Assembly (NCBI RefSeq): GCF_027886475.1
Contig: NZ_CP115670.1
Location: 186,001-250,000 of the forward strand
Direction: 5' to 3'
Length of the DNA stretch: 64,000 nucleotides
Source of the DNA: Corynebacterium sp. SCR221107
GTDB lineage: Bacteria; Actinomycetota; Actinomycetes; Mycobacteriales; Mycobacteriaceae
Shown one piece after another: positions 42,189 to 49,769 of the stretch. Every line of letters starts with the position of its first letter. Position 1 is the first letter of the stretch. The translations under genes were made by a program, and so were the position numbers. A model generated the notes under the pieces. It worked only from the letters and a program-made list of their open reading frames with translations, made no database searches and had not been told where the DNA came from.

Positions 42189-42860
42189 TTATCTTACCCA
42201 GCCTCGAACTTCTGGATTGCCTTCTACTTCGTCTTCGAAGCTCGGGTCATGTTCGTAGCCGATCTCAAGCCGGGGTATTTCCTGCGCCCGGTTGAGTGCT
42301 ACGAGGGTGCGCTGCTTGTCCAAAAGGTAGGACTGAATCCATTTTTCACGCAATCCTGGGGTGGCGCGTGAGAGGCGGATTGCCTGGTCAACTACTTGTT
42401 CCGCTTCCAAGCGGCCGGTCTGCTTCTTAGCACGCAAACCGATCTCGAGTGGTTCCTGCATTTGCTCCCACACGTCCTGGTCGACAACGACGTCGCCGGG
42501 GGCGGTGACCGCGCTGGAGAGTTGGGTTGCCCTGTTGGGTGTGGGGGACTTGAGGGTTACCGCGCTCCTCATTTGCTCCCACATGTAGGCGTCAATGTGG
42601 GTGGCGCCTAAGGCTAGGGCGTTAGCTACCTCACCTTCTTGGTCTGTGCTGGCAGGGTCGAGTAGTTCGGTGATCTTCGCAACGAGTTCGTCGGTGGTGG
42701 CTGTTTCAGCGTCCAGGCCGGTGATGGAACACAGGGTGTCCCACTGGTCGGGGCTTAGGGTGTAGCCGTCTTGTGTTGGGGTGTCGGTGGTGGGTTGGTC
42801 GATGGGGGTGGCGGCCATGTGGACGACAGTGCGCCCGTTGCGCCTGTTAAGTAGACCCAT
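42189..42860 (-). CDS. Phage scaffold-like protein at the end of the capsid operon
   Basis: The 223-residue protein begins MGLLNRRNGRTVVHMAATPI; ATG 42860 follows AGGAG. It contains WDTLCSITGLDAETATTDEL and a charged helical C-terminal part (AEQVVDQAIRLSRATPGLRE ... KWIQSYLLDKQRTLVALNRA). That end resembles the C-terminal scaffold section of Mu gpI-type protease/scaffold proteins, though here it is separate from the protease gene at 45762. It is last in the minus-strand capsid operon. The assignment rests on pattern and place only. Confidence 0.5.
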   Translation of the reverse strand: MGLLNRRNGRTVVHMAATPIDQPTTDTPTQDGYTLSPDQWDTLCSITGLDAETATTDELVAKITELLDPASTDQEGEVANALALGATHIDAYMWEQMRSAVTLKSPTPNRATQLSSAVTAPGDVVVDQDVWEQMQEPLEIGLRAKKQTGRLEAEQVVDQAIRLSRATPGLREKWIQSYLLDKQRTLVALNRAQEIPRLEIGYEHDPSFEDEVEGNPEVRGWVR

Positions 42861-43019
42861 GGTGTTTCTCCTGTCAGTATGCGAGGGATACGAGGGCGTC
42901 GGTGCCTGCGTCGGCGTTGTTTGCGGCGTAGCCAACGATCGCGGCCTGGTCGACTGCTTTCGTGAGGCGGCCTGAAGTGATCGGAGACTAGGTTTTACCC
43001 TAGGAGGACGATCAGCATC

Positions 43020-43352
43020 ATGGCACGACCCAGTCAGTACGACGCAGCTACGCAGGACCGCGCGGTGCGCATGTACTTCGAGCGCCTCGAGGAAGGCGAC
43101 ATCTCCAAGGCCGGCGCCCGCCGGGAGATCGGCGAGTTGCTCGGCGTGAAGGAATCGACGCTGCGCAACTGGATCCGCAGGCACGAGCAGCAGTCGCAGG
43201 CCCCGGAGCCCGGTTCCCTGTCCTACGAGCAACTCCAGGCCGCTTACGACGAGCAGGCCAAGGAAGTGGCCAAGCTGCGTCGGGCCAATGAGATCTTGAA
43301 GACGGCGTCGGCTTTTTTCGCCCAGGCGGAGCTCGACCGCAAACTTCGGTAA
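43020..43352 (+). CDS. IS3-family transposase OrfA
   Basis: The 110-residue protein begins MARPSQYDAATQDRAVRMYF, with an HTH (EIGELLGVKESTLRNWIRRH) and a leucine-zipper-like end (SYEQLQAAYDEQAKEVAKLR, RANEILKTASAFFAQAELDR). It binds IS ends and can be fused to OrfB by frameshifting. The ATG follows AGGAGG. Confidence 0.92.
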   Translation: MARPSQYDAATQDRAVRMYFERLEEGDISKAGARREIGELLGVKESTLRNWIRRHEQQSQAPEPGSLSYEQLQAAYDEQAKEVAKLRRANEILKTASAFFAQAELDRKLR

Positions 43353-43354
43353 TC

Positions 43355-44284
43355 GTGGACTTCATCCGCACCTACCGCCACCGCTTCGGAGTCGAGCCAA
43401 TCTGCGAAACACTCACCGCCCATGGCATCGCGATTGCCCCAAGCACCTTTTACGCCCACCAGGCCCGCGGGTTCGGCCCTTCGGACGCCGAGTTGGATCA
43501 GGCCTATGCCGCTCACCGCATCTACCGGCTATGGGAGGCCAACCGCAAGGTCTACGGCCGCCGTAAACTCTGGAAGGCCGCTGTCCGCGACGGCATGAGC
43601 ATCGGTCGTGACCAGGTCGAACGGCTGATGAAGATCACCGGCATCCGCGGTGTCTCACGCGGGATGCACCGTAAGAAAACGACGGTGGCCAACCCCGCTC
43701 ACCGCCGGCACCCGGACCGGATCAACCGCAGATGGACGTACCCGTCGCACCCGGATCAGTGGTGGATCGCGGACTTCACCTACGTGTGGACCCGCCAGGG
43801 CTTTTGTTACGTCGCCTTCATCGTCGACGCCTATTCGCGGATGATCCTCGGCTGGGTGGTCACCACGGTCATGGACACCCGGATGGTGCTCATGGCCCTG
43901 GAACACGCCCTGTTTTCCCGCCGGCGCACCCGCATGGACTTCACCTCCACCGGCATCGTCCACCACTCGGACGCGGGAGCCCAGTACACCTCGCTGGCGT
44001 TCACGGACGCGCTGACAGAGGCCGGGTTGCAGGGCTCGATCGGCTCGGCCGGTGACGCCTTGGATAACGCGATGATGGAGTCGACGATCGGGCTCTACAA
44101 GACTGAGCTCATCGACTTCGACCCTGCACGGACATGGAGGGATGCCCAGGAGGTCGAAACGGAAACGGCCTCGTGGGTCTACTGGTATAATCACCAGCGT
44201 CTGCATTCGTCGATCGGTGACGTTCCCCCGATCGAATACGAGCAGGACTACGAGGAATTCAACATCATCAGAAGAGCCCAGTAA
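43355..44284 (+). CDS. IS3-family transposase OrfB (DDE integrase)
   Basis: The 309-residue protein starts MDFIRTYRHRFGVEPICETL. Catalytic residues are in WWIADFTYVWTRQGFCYVAF (Asp), VHHSDAGAQYTSLAFTDAL (Asp) and AMMESTIGLYKTELI (Glu). It lies 2 bases after OrfA and is normally made as OrfAB by -1 frameshift. All three acidic residues are present, so the element may be active. Confidence 0.93.
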   Translation: MDFIRTYRHRFGVEPICETLTAHGIAIAPSTFYAHQARGFGPSDAELDQAYAAHRIYRLWEANRKVYGRRKLWKAAVRDGMSIGRDQVERLMKITGIRGVSRGMHRKKTTVANPAHRRHPDRINRRWTYPSHPDQWWIADFTYVWTRQGFCYVAFIVDAYSRMILGWVVTTVMDTRMVLMALEHALFSRRRTRMDFTSTGIVHHSDAGAQYTSLAFTDALTEAGLQGSIGSAGDALDNAMMESTIGLYKTELIDFDPARTWRDAQEVETETASWVYWYNHQRLHSSIGDVPPIEYEQDYEEFNIIRRAQ

Positions 44285-44635
44285 GGCTTTTACCCGTAGT
44301 CTCCGAAAAACTCAGGCCGATTCATTCGTTGCTTTACCTGCTGTGCCTACGGCGATGGGGTCACCTGCTACCAGTTGGGTTTCTGCTGTCACTGTGACGA
44401 TACGACCGGCGCCCCTGGCTACACCTACCAGTGTGTTTGTGTCGGCGTCGTACTTGGCTACCCCAGCGGTGGGCTTACCGGCGGTGGCGGTGGTGACGGT
44501 GATTAGGTCACGGGTCATTGCCCCGGCGTAACCGAGAAACGTTTTACCGGTGACAGCGGTGGCGGTCACGGCGGTAAGGTCGGTTCCTGGGTTGAAGCGG
44601 TCGAGCATTTGGTTTGTGTACATGTGAGGTTCCCC

Positions 44636-45523
44636 TTATTCTGCGATTCCGGAAATCTTGGCGATGGCGGCGGGCATGGTGACACCGATCACGGGCATGG
44701 CGTAGCCTTGCACCCACGTCTGTCGGTGATGTTCGTCACGCCAGGTGGTGATGGTTAGTGGTTCCTCGTAGCGCACGAAACCGGCTTTACCTGGGTCAAC
44801 GAGGTAGGCGGCGTCTGCGTCAACATAGTTGGAGGTCAACAGTTCCAGACCTAGGTCGGTGAGCATGGGGGCAAGGTCAGCGCCGTAGATCATGCGAAGG
44901 GTTGCCTTCGTGAGCGGGTTAACAATCGCATTCTGGTAGGTGATACCTAGGTCTTTGACCTCTGCAAGTGCGATGGCGTCGGCGAGGTTGGTTAGGGGGC
45001 GCTGGGCTGGTGGGGTCACTGCAACGGGGTCGGCGAGGACTACCTGGCTCCAGGGCAAGGTGGCCACGACCTGGATAGCGTGGGCTTCGGCGGCCTTGAT
45101 GGTTTCCATTGCCCGCTGGTTGAGTTTGCGGGTAATCGTGTTCGCCAAGGTTTGAACGTCGTTGTCGAAATCAACGGCCTGGTTGCGGCGGCGCGCCTCG
45201 TCCGAAACGGCGAACTTGCCACCGTAATCTTCGACTTTTGCCAGCTTGGCCTCGGGCTTTTCGCGGTAGACGACCGCGTACTCGTCGCCGGGTTGCCGCT
45301 GCGTCACATCGTTTTGGGTGTAAAAGTTCTTTTCGGTGATTTCCGAGTAGATCACGGCGCCACCCTCAACTGGTTGCGCGTCGCTTGCGAAAACCGCGTC
45401 GATCAACAGGTTCTTTGAGGCGACTTCGGCGACGCGCTCTTCGATGGTGGTTGGATTGTTCAGCGCCTGCTCAATGGTGATTACACCCTTATTGAGGTCG
45501 GCGGCTCCAGGGTAAAAGCCCAT
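44636..45523 (-). CDS. Phage major capsid protein (HK97-like)
   Basis: The 295-residue protein begins MGFYPGAADLNKGVITIEQA; ATG 45523 follows GGAGAGGAG. It has the actinophage capsid pattern: an N-arm (VAEVASKNLLIDAVFASDAQ), YGGKFAVSDEARRRNQAVDF, a long spine helix (TITRKLNQRAMETIKAAEAH), NAIVNPLTKATLRMIYGADL and a C-terminal PVIGVTMPAAIAKI. It lies between a small gene and the decoration protein in the order protease - small gene - capsid - decoration. I judge it from composition and context. Confidence 0.72.
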   Translation of the reverse strand: MGFYPGAADLNKGVITIEQALNNPTTIEERVAEVASKNLLIDAVFASDAQPVEGGAVIYSEITEKNFYTQNDVTQRQPGDEYAVVYREKPEAKLAKVEDYGGKFAVSDEARRRNQAVDFDNDVQTLANTITRKLNQRAMETIKAAEAHAIQVVATLPWSQVVLADPVAVTPPAQRPLTNLADAIALAEVKDLGITYQNAIVNPLTKATLRMIYGADLAPMLTDLGLELLTSNYVDADAAYLVDPGKAGFVRYEEPLTITTWRDEHHRQTWVQGYAMPVIGVTMPAAIAKISGIAE

Positions 45524-45526
45524 GGT

Positions 45527-45757
45527 TTACTCCTCTCCTTCGTTGGTGGTTGTGGTTTCATGTTCGGCCTGGGCGGTGATGTAGCCCAGTGTCCAGGCGG
45601 CGAGGAATGCTAGATTCTCGTAGGCGGGGACGTGGCCGTTAATGCCAGGCACCTTAGCTAGGGTGTGGGCGACTGGGCTGTCGCCGGGGTTGAGCTTCCG
45701 GTCAATGGGGAGTTGGCTCATGGTTTCCATGAAGCCGTGTTCAATGATTTGTGTCAC
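45527..45757 (-). CDS. Small capsid-operon protein (76 residues)
   Basis: The start is GTG 45757 after AAAGGAGC; it begins 4 bases after the protease stop and ends 3 bases before the capsid start. The sequence (TQIIEHGFMETMSQLPIDRK ... VPAYENLAFLAAWTLGYITA ... HETTTTNEGEE) shows no motif I know. It is probably a head-assembly helper by place. Confidence 0.6.
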   Translation of the reverse strand: MTQIIEHGFMETMSQLPIDRKLNPGDSPVAHTLAKVPGINGHVPAYENLAFLAAWTLGYITAQAEHETTTTNEGEE

Positions 45758-45761
45758 AGTT

Positions 45762-46241
45762 TTAGCTCCTTTCCAGGAGGTCTTGGAGGGATTGAAGGTC
45801 GGTGACCGCTGGCCACGTTTCGCCAAGCAGGGCTAGGCCGGTGAGTGCACACCGGTAGGTGCGCCCCTGGTCACGAAGTCCGAAGTGAAGTTCGACACTG
45901 CGTTGCGGGTAGGCGTTGACAATGTGGTCAGCCAGCCACCCGGGTAGGTTCTCGAGGTCACCAACGAGGGATTGCCCCCGGTTAGCTAGGCGAAGGTTGG
46001 TGACCTGCCCAAGGTTGGGTGACCCGTCGAACTGGCTGCCAGGGTTGAACCTGGGGTCTTGGTGCCCCAGTTTGATGGTTGGTGGTGGTAGGTGCTTGGA
46101 GGCGGCGACGATTGCTGCGAGGTCGGCGGTGGTGTAGCGGCGTCTGCCACCTACCGCACCTTGCCACACACCAGTGGTGAGCAGTTCGACGCCCTCAATG
46201 ACGCTGCGATCAGTGGCGATAGTCGCGGAAGGTTTCGACAT
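45762..46241 (-). CDS. Phage capsid protease, Mu gpI-like N-terminal domain
   Basis: A protein of about 159 residues: VELLTTGVWQGAVGGRRRYT, LAAIVAASKHLPPPTIKLGH, then GSPNLGQVTNLRLANRGQSL, LPGWLADHIVNAYPQRSVEL, and RCALTGLALLGETWPAVTDL. This is the order in the gpI/COG4388 protease family, where the KLGH and (R)SVE/ALLG parts form the active core. The scaffold C-terminus of that family is missing here. ATG 46241 overlaps the end of the upstream HTH gene by 32 bases; no better start is seen. Confidence 0.68.
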   Translation of the reverse strand: MSKPSATIATDRSVIEGVELLTTGVWQGAVGGRRRYTTADLAAIVAASKHLPPPTIKLGHQDPRFNPGSQFDGSPNLGQVTNLRLANRGQSLVGDLENLPGWLADHIVNAYPQRSVELHFGLRDQGRTYRCALTGLALLGETWPAVTDLQSLQDLLERS

Positions 46242-46578
46242 CGCTGCGGTCGAACCACCACTTGCCTTGCTGTTTCCAGCCGGGGAGGCGTTGTCTGCCC
46301 GCGAGGGTGCGGACGTTTCGAGTGGAACAACCCAGAATCTTTGCTGCGCTGGTGGCGTCGATCTGCTCATATTCAAGATTGTCTTCTTCGGCCTGGGGTG
46401 GGGGTTCCGGATTTCCGCAAATGGAAACAATTTCTCCGGCGAGCTTCATAATTCCAGGGTTGACCCGTTGCCCACGCCCTTTGCAAAAGTCCGCAAGGGC
46501 GAAGACTGTTTTGGCCAGGCGCCGGGCGTCGGCATAGGTCAAGGTCACGCCATGGCCCGGTAGGTGTGTGACGTTCAC
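46210..46578 (-). CDS. Helix-turn-helix protein of the element
   Basis: The 122-residue protein starts at GTG 46578, overlapping the previous stop as GTGA. Residues 1-60 are helical (YADARRLAKTVFALADFCKG, MKLAGEIVSICGNPEPPPQA). Residues 72-120 form an excisionase/MerR-like HTH: EYEQIDATSAAKILGCSTRN, VRTLAGRQRLPGWKQQGKWW, FDRSDVETFRDY. A regulator of the capsid operon is a reasonable guess because it is placed between replication and capsid genes. Confidence 0.65.
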   Translation of the reverse strand: MNVTHLPGHGVTLTYADARRLAKTVFALADFCKGRGQRVNPGIMKLAGEIVSICGNPEPPPQAEEDNLEYEQIDATSAAKILGCSTRNVRTLAGRQRLPGWKQQGKWWFDRSDVETFRDYRH

Positions 46579-46781
46579 GCACCGCCTCCTTCTATCTGGT
46601 CGGCGATCTGGTTAATGAAGGCAATGGCGCGTCCTAGCTGCATTTCAATCCTGGTGCCATCGTCGAGGTGAAGAACAAGACGGCGGCCGGTGCTAGTGCC
46701 TGTCTGCACTTCTGTAGCGATGTGGGTTGTTACCCATTTCCGGTAGGGGGTGCATATGCGTGCGCGGATAAGTTGACTCAT
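46575..46781 (-). CDS. Small element protein (68 residues)
   Basis: MSQLIRARICTPYRKWVTTH ... GRRLVLHLDDGTRIEMQLGR ... INQIADQIEGGGA. The start ATG 46781 follows AAGGAG; it is 12 bases after the replication gene and overlaps the HTH gene by 4. The small beta-rich core has no motif I can name. Confidence 0.6.
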   Translation of the reverse strand: MSQLIRARICTPYRKWVTTHIATEVQTGTSTGRRLVLHLDDGTRIEMQLGRAIAFINQIADQIEGGGA

Positions 46782-46793
46782 GGCGAAGGCTCC

Positions 46794-49019
46794 TTAAGGG
46801 CGGAAATATTTTTCGTTTCGGTAGATCAGTGCCCCGTCTTCAACGAGGGCGGCAAGAATGGTGCGCACCGTGTCCTGGTCGGCTGTTTTGGTGGGCACGC
46901 AACCGAGTAGCACTCTCTCGCTAAGCCCAACTTCGGTGCTGGTTGAGTCAACGAGGGCGTGCTTGACTTCTTCTTCCCGTGGGTGCGGAATGGGGGATAC
47001 TGTGGGGGTAGTTGGGGTGTTGGTTTCCCAGCCATTGTGTTGGTTGTGGGGGTGGCCTCCAGTTGTGCCACTGCCTTTTTCACCGTCTCCGGTTGTGCCA
47101 CTGTGTTTTTGCAGGTCAGTCCCAGTCGTGCCAGTCGTGCCAGTCGTGCCATGTGTAAGGGTTGCGACGGTTGTGCCACCAGTTGTGCCACATTCCTGGG
47201 GTGTGGCATAACTGGAAAAATCAAGCGTTTTTTGGGCTTGTTTTTGCAGGTCAGTTCCAGTCGTGCCAGTCGTGCCACTAGTGTGATTCCTGTGGCTATC
47301 TAGTGGCACGACTGTAGCGGGGGTAGGAAGTGCCCATGTAGCTACACGTGGAAACCCAGAAACGGACGAAACGCCACCTAGTTTCTTGAACGCACGAGCA
47401 AGGCTACGTTCGGCAATCCCTACCTTCTTCGCGGCGGTGACGATCGTCTGCCTAGGGCATGCCCCACGCTCTGTGAGGTAGTCATGAAGCCACAATTCCG
47501 TCTCCGTCTTCGACCCTTGTTCTTCGCCACCCTGCCTGTCGAGAAATTCGGTTGCCACCTCGTCGGTGAAATCTCCCCACACGAGCGCCCCAACATTGGT
47601 GAGATCACCATCATAAAGTTGCACGGGGCGTGATTCGATATGTGCACGCCTGGAGACAATGCCCGTGGCGAGATTCGCCTTCGTGTTGGACACGATCAGG
47701 TTGCCGTCATCGTCAACTGCGGCGGATATCACGCTACGGGCGATCTGTGACCATGCGATCGACCCCAACAGTAGGCGTCCAGTGTCTTTGCCTTCGGCCT
47801 TACCGAAGTGAGCCAGCCCCAGCACAGTGATTTTGTGCTTGTCGGCGGCGGCTGCCAGTGGCTCCAGGAACTGTCGAACGTGGTCATCTTTGTAGCCGTC
47901 CAACTTGGAGTCCATGGCGGACTTTGCTGCGTCGAGTACAACAAATTCCACGCCCTTTGCCGCTAGCGCCTCGAACAACAGGGTGGTGTCTTGTGGTAGC
48001 TTCAGGTGCCCTTCGGTACCTTCTGCTGTTTGCACATCAACGAAAAACAGCCGGTTGAGGTCGGCGCCTGCGGCCTGGAGGCGTGGTTTCACCGTGAAAC
48101 TACGTGAGTCTTCGGTATTCAGGTAGGCGGCGTTCATGCCCCGGCGGGTAAATTCTGCAACCCACGAACACGCAATTGTTGACTTACCGATACCTTCGCG
48201 CCCTGCCAGCAAGGTAAGCATGTTTCGTGGTATCCACTGGTCAACCAACCAGTCGACTTTCTCCGTTTTCACGGAACAAGCTGGGGTTAGCACGATGTGA
48301 CGGCGCCCCACGGTGGGTTCAACTTCTACGAGTTCGTCGAGGCCATACCCGGCGGCGACATGATCGGAAAAGTCATTGCCCACTTTCGCGGCCATGACCG
48401 AGATCGACGCGGGCGGCGTGGACATGGCCTGAAGGTGGTTTTTCACCTTCGCGGCGCGAGTCATGCCCGGTGTGTCAGCGTCCTGGACAATAATGACGTC
48501 ACGGCCTGCAAGGGGTGCCCAATCAGCCTTACTAGGTGGCGTGCTGGCACCCTGTGCCTGCGACACAGCGGGAACACCTAGCACGTTGACGGCGGTGTTG
48601 ACGTCCTTCTCACCCTCAACCACGAGCACAGTGGTGTTAGGCCAGCGGTTGAGCGTGTCCTGCCCGTATAGGGCGGTGCCCTTCTTGTTTCCAGCTTGGG
48701 TGAAGGTTTTTTTCCCTTCCTTCGTGAAGAACCGGGTGACACTTCGGCCATCTGGGTATGTGTAGGTGGTGCGTGGTTGGTCGTAGAGATCGGCATATGT
48801 CAGCCCGAGTGCGTCGAGGACGTCGCCTTTATCAGCGTTGAAAGTGTGAACGAGAATAGAGTCACCGGTGTAGGTGACACTGGTTCCTCGGTCTTCGGCG
48901 GAATGGTTGGGTGTTTGGAAACTAGCCCGCTTCCCCCGCTCCAGTTCCTTCCAGATCAACCCGTGGTTTTCTACTGCCTGTCGTAGTCGTTCGTATGAAT
49001 TTAGACCGTTGCTTGGCAA
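46794..49019 (-). CDS. TOPRIM primase / RecA-fold helicase replication protein
   Basis: The 741-residue protein has an N-terminal part (1-125) like phage primases, a TOPRIM domain (VLVVEGEKDVNTAVNVLGVP, RDVIIVQDADTPGM), then a RepA/RecA-type ATPase (Walker A LAGREGIGKSTIACSW near 265-285; Walker B VEFVVLDAAKSAMDS; ITVLGLAHFGK). A GTT-rich repeated segment (about 575-655, units GTTGTTGTDLQK) and a C-terminal winged-helix-like end follow. It starts replication of the excised element. The start is TTG 49019 after AAAGGAG. The repeated segment is also a cluster of GTYGTGCCA motifs on the plus strand. Confidence 0.88.
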   Translation of the reverse strand: MPSNGLNSYERLRQAVENHGLIWKELERGKRASFQTPNHSAEDRGTSVTYTGDSILVHTFNADKGDVLDALGLTYADLYDQPRTTYTYPDGRSVTRFFTKEGKKTFTQAGNKKGTALYGQDTLNRWPNTTVLVVEGEKDVNTAVNVLGVPAVSQAQGASTPPSKADWAPLAGRDVIIVQDADTPGMTRAAKVKNHLQAMSTPPASISVMAAKVGNDFSDHVAAGYGLDELVEVEPTVGRRHIVLTPACSVKTEKVDWLVDQWIPRNMLTLLAGREGIGKSTIACSWVAEFTRRGMNAAYLNTEDSRSFTVKPRLQAAGADLNRLFFVDVQTAEGTEGHLKLPQDTTLLFEALAAKGVEFVVLDAAKSAMDSKLDGYKDDHVRQFLEPLAAAADKHKITVLGLAHFGKAEGKDTGRLLLGSIAWSQIARSVISAAVDDDGNLIVSNTKANLATGIVSRRAHIESRPVQLYDGDLTNVGALVWGDFTDEVATEFLDRQGGEEQGSKTETELWLHDYLTERGACPRQTIVTAAKKVGIAERSLARAFKKLGGVSSVSGFPRVATWALPTPATVVPLDSHRNHTSGTTGTTGTDLQKQAQKTLDFSSYATPQECGTTGGTTVATLTHGTTGTTGTTGTDLQKHSGTTGDGEKGSGTTGGHPHNQHNGWETNTPTTPTVSPIPHPREEEVKHALVDSTSTEVGLSERVLLGCVPTKTADQDTVRTILAALVEDGALIYRNEKYFRP
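47061..47313. repeat. GTYGTGCCA repeat cluster inside the replication gene
   Basis: On the plus strand the 9-10 base unit (A/G)GT(T/C)GTGCC(A) occurs at 47061, 47091, 47124, 47133, 47142, 47169, 47181, 47259 and 47268, and inverted at 47304. A block of about 38 bases (TGTTTTTGCAGGTCAGT... on) is duplicated near 47105 and 47240. It could be an iteron-type origin or a simple coding repeat. Confidence 0.55.
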
Positions 49020-49170
49020 CTCCTTTACCCAGCCTTCCTTTGGTGTGCGACGTTTGACTATTCAGTTGTGCACTATTCAGTTGTTCCCGTTTCCGGTTGT
49101 GCGCGCCCTGGACTCGAACCAGGGTGTAGGCCGTTCGCGCTCCCACCTCCCCTATCAGGGGGGCGTCATG

Positions 49171-49407
49171 TTACTGCTCTTCTTCGGCGCGCAGGTAGGC
49201 CGTGATATCGGTCTTCGCAAGCTGCTTCCACGCGGCGTCTGCAATATCGGACGCGAGAGTTTCGACGTCGATATCCTCTTCGTCGAACCAGTCGGTGAAG
49301 ACTTCGCGGATTGCAGATTCCAACGACTCACTCAAGGTGTAGCCATTGCGGTTGACTGCCCGCGCAAGATCGGGGATTGTGGTTGCACTGTAGATTCGAT
49401 CGCTCAT
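49171..49407 (-). CDS. Small element protein (78 residues)
   Basis: MSDRIYSATTIPDLARAVNR ... YTLSESLESAIREVFTDWFD ... DIADAAWKQLAKTDITAYLR. ATG 49407 follows GAAAGGAG. It is acidic and helical. It is the last gene of the early group before the replication gene. No family is recognised. Confidence 0.6.
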   Translation of the reverse strand: MSDRIYSATTIPDLARAVNRNGYTLSESLESAIREVFTDWFDEEDIDVETLASDIADAAWKQLAKTDITAYLRAEEEQ

Positions 49408-49455
49408 GAGCGGTCTCCTTTCAGGGTGTGGGTGAATGAAAAAGGTGGTTGGGGG

Positions 49456-49668
49456 TTACTGGTCGAGGGCGTGGGTTTCAACGATCGCCCAGAACTCTTC
49501 CGGTGTAAGCCCCCTGCGAAGGCGATAGCCATAGCTGATTCCCGCACCAACGGTTTCGAGTACTTCGTCGGCGATTGCCTCAACATCGAACGCGTCCTCG
49601 TTTGGGGCGATGGTGCCGATGATCTCAACTTCGATCGCCTCACGGCGGGTGCTGTGGACGGCGTTCAT
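49456..49668 (-). CDS. Small element protein (70 residues)
   Basis: MNAVHSTRREAIEVEIIGTI ... DVEAIADEVLETVGAGISYG ... LTPEEFWAIVETHALDQ. ATG 49668 overlaps the stop of the 34-residue gene (ATGA). It is an acidic alpha/beta protein without a known motif. Confidence 0.6.
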   Translation of the reverse strand: MNAVHSTRREAIEVEIIGTIAPNEDAFDVEAIADEVLETVGAGISYGYRLRRGLTPEEFWAIVETHALDQ

Positions 49669-49769
49669 GCCGCTACCTGCCCTTCGTCGGCACTTAGGTG
49701 CTCAATGGCGTAGGCCAGCAGGATTTGGTCGGCCTGTTCGAGTAGCTGGGTCACTTCGATGGCGTTCAT
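49665..49769 (-). CDS. Very small element protein (34 residues)
   Basis: MNAIEVTQLLEQADQILLAY then AIEHLSADEGQVAA. It is joined on both sides by 4-base ATGA overlaps (49766-49769 and 49665-49668), which is strong evidence that it is translated. One amphipathic helix is likely. The role is unknown. Confidence 0.6.
   Translation of the reverse strand: MNAIEVTQLLEQADQILLAYAIEHLSADEGQVAA

Larger units (their letters stand above)
42973..44314 (+). mobile_element. IS3-family insertion sequence, 1342 bp
   Basis: The ends TGAAGTGATCGGAGACTA and (complement) TGAGTTTTTCGGAGACTA match in 13 of 18 positions including the terminal TGA and the run TCGGAGACTA. A 4-bp GGCC duplication flanks it (42969-42972, 44315-44318), as in the IS407 group. 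Two frames encode OrfA and OrfB. Confidence 0.9.
42874..44623 (-). pseudogene. Capsid decoration (cement) protein, split by an IS3-family element
   Basis: The N-terminal 102 residues (44315-44623) read MYTNQMLDRFNPGTDLTAVT ... FLGYAGAMTRDLITVTTATA ... LVAGDPIAVGTAGKATNESA, a small beta-rich DUF2190-like decoration protein, and end at the IS edge, where TGA of the IS is the stop. The C-terminal remainder (42874-42972) reads GRLTKAVDQAAIVGYAANNA, then DAGTDALVSLAY and stop. If the IS and one GGCC copy are removed the two halves are out of frame, so an indel accompanied or preceded insertion. A shortened N-terminal product may still be made. Confidence 0.72.

Noticed and set aside
41898-42371. 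157-codon plus-strand frame at the left end of the element
   Set aside because: It overlaps the scaffold-like gene in antisense, has no ribosome site and low-complexity sequence; the region is better read as the non-coding element end.
47061-47313. Possible CRISPR array from the regular GTYGTGCCA repeats
   Set aside because: Units are only 9-10 bases with irregular spacing inside a coding frame; no spacers of constant length and no cas genes.
48922-49146. 74-codon minus-strand frame upstream of the replication gene
   Set aside because: It overlaps the TTG start and Shine-Dalgarno of the replication gene in another frame and has no motif.
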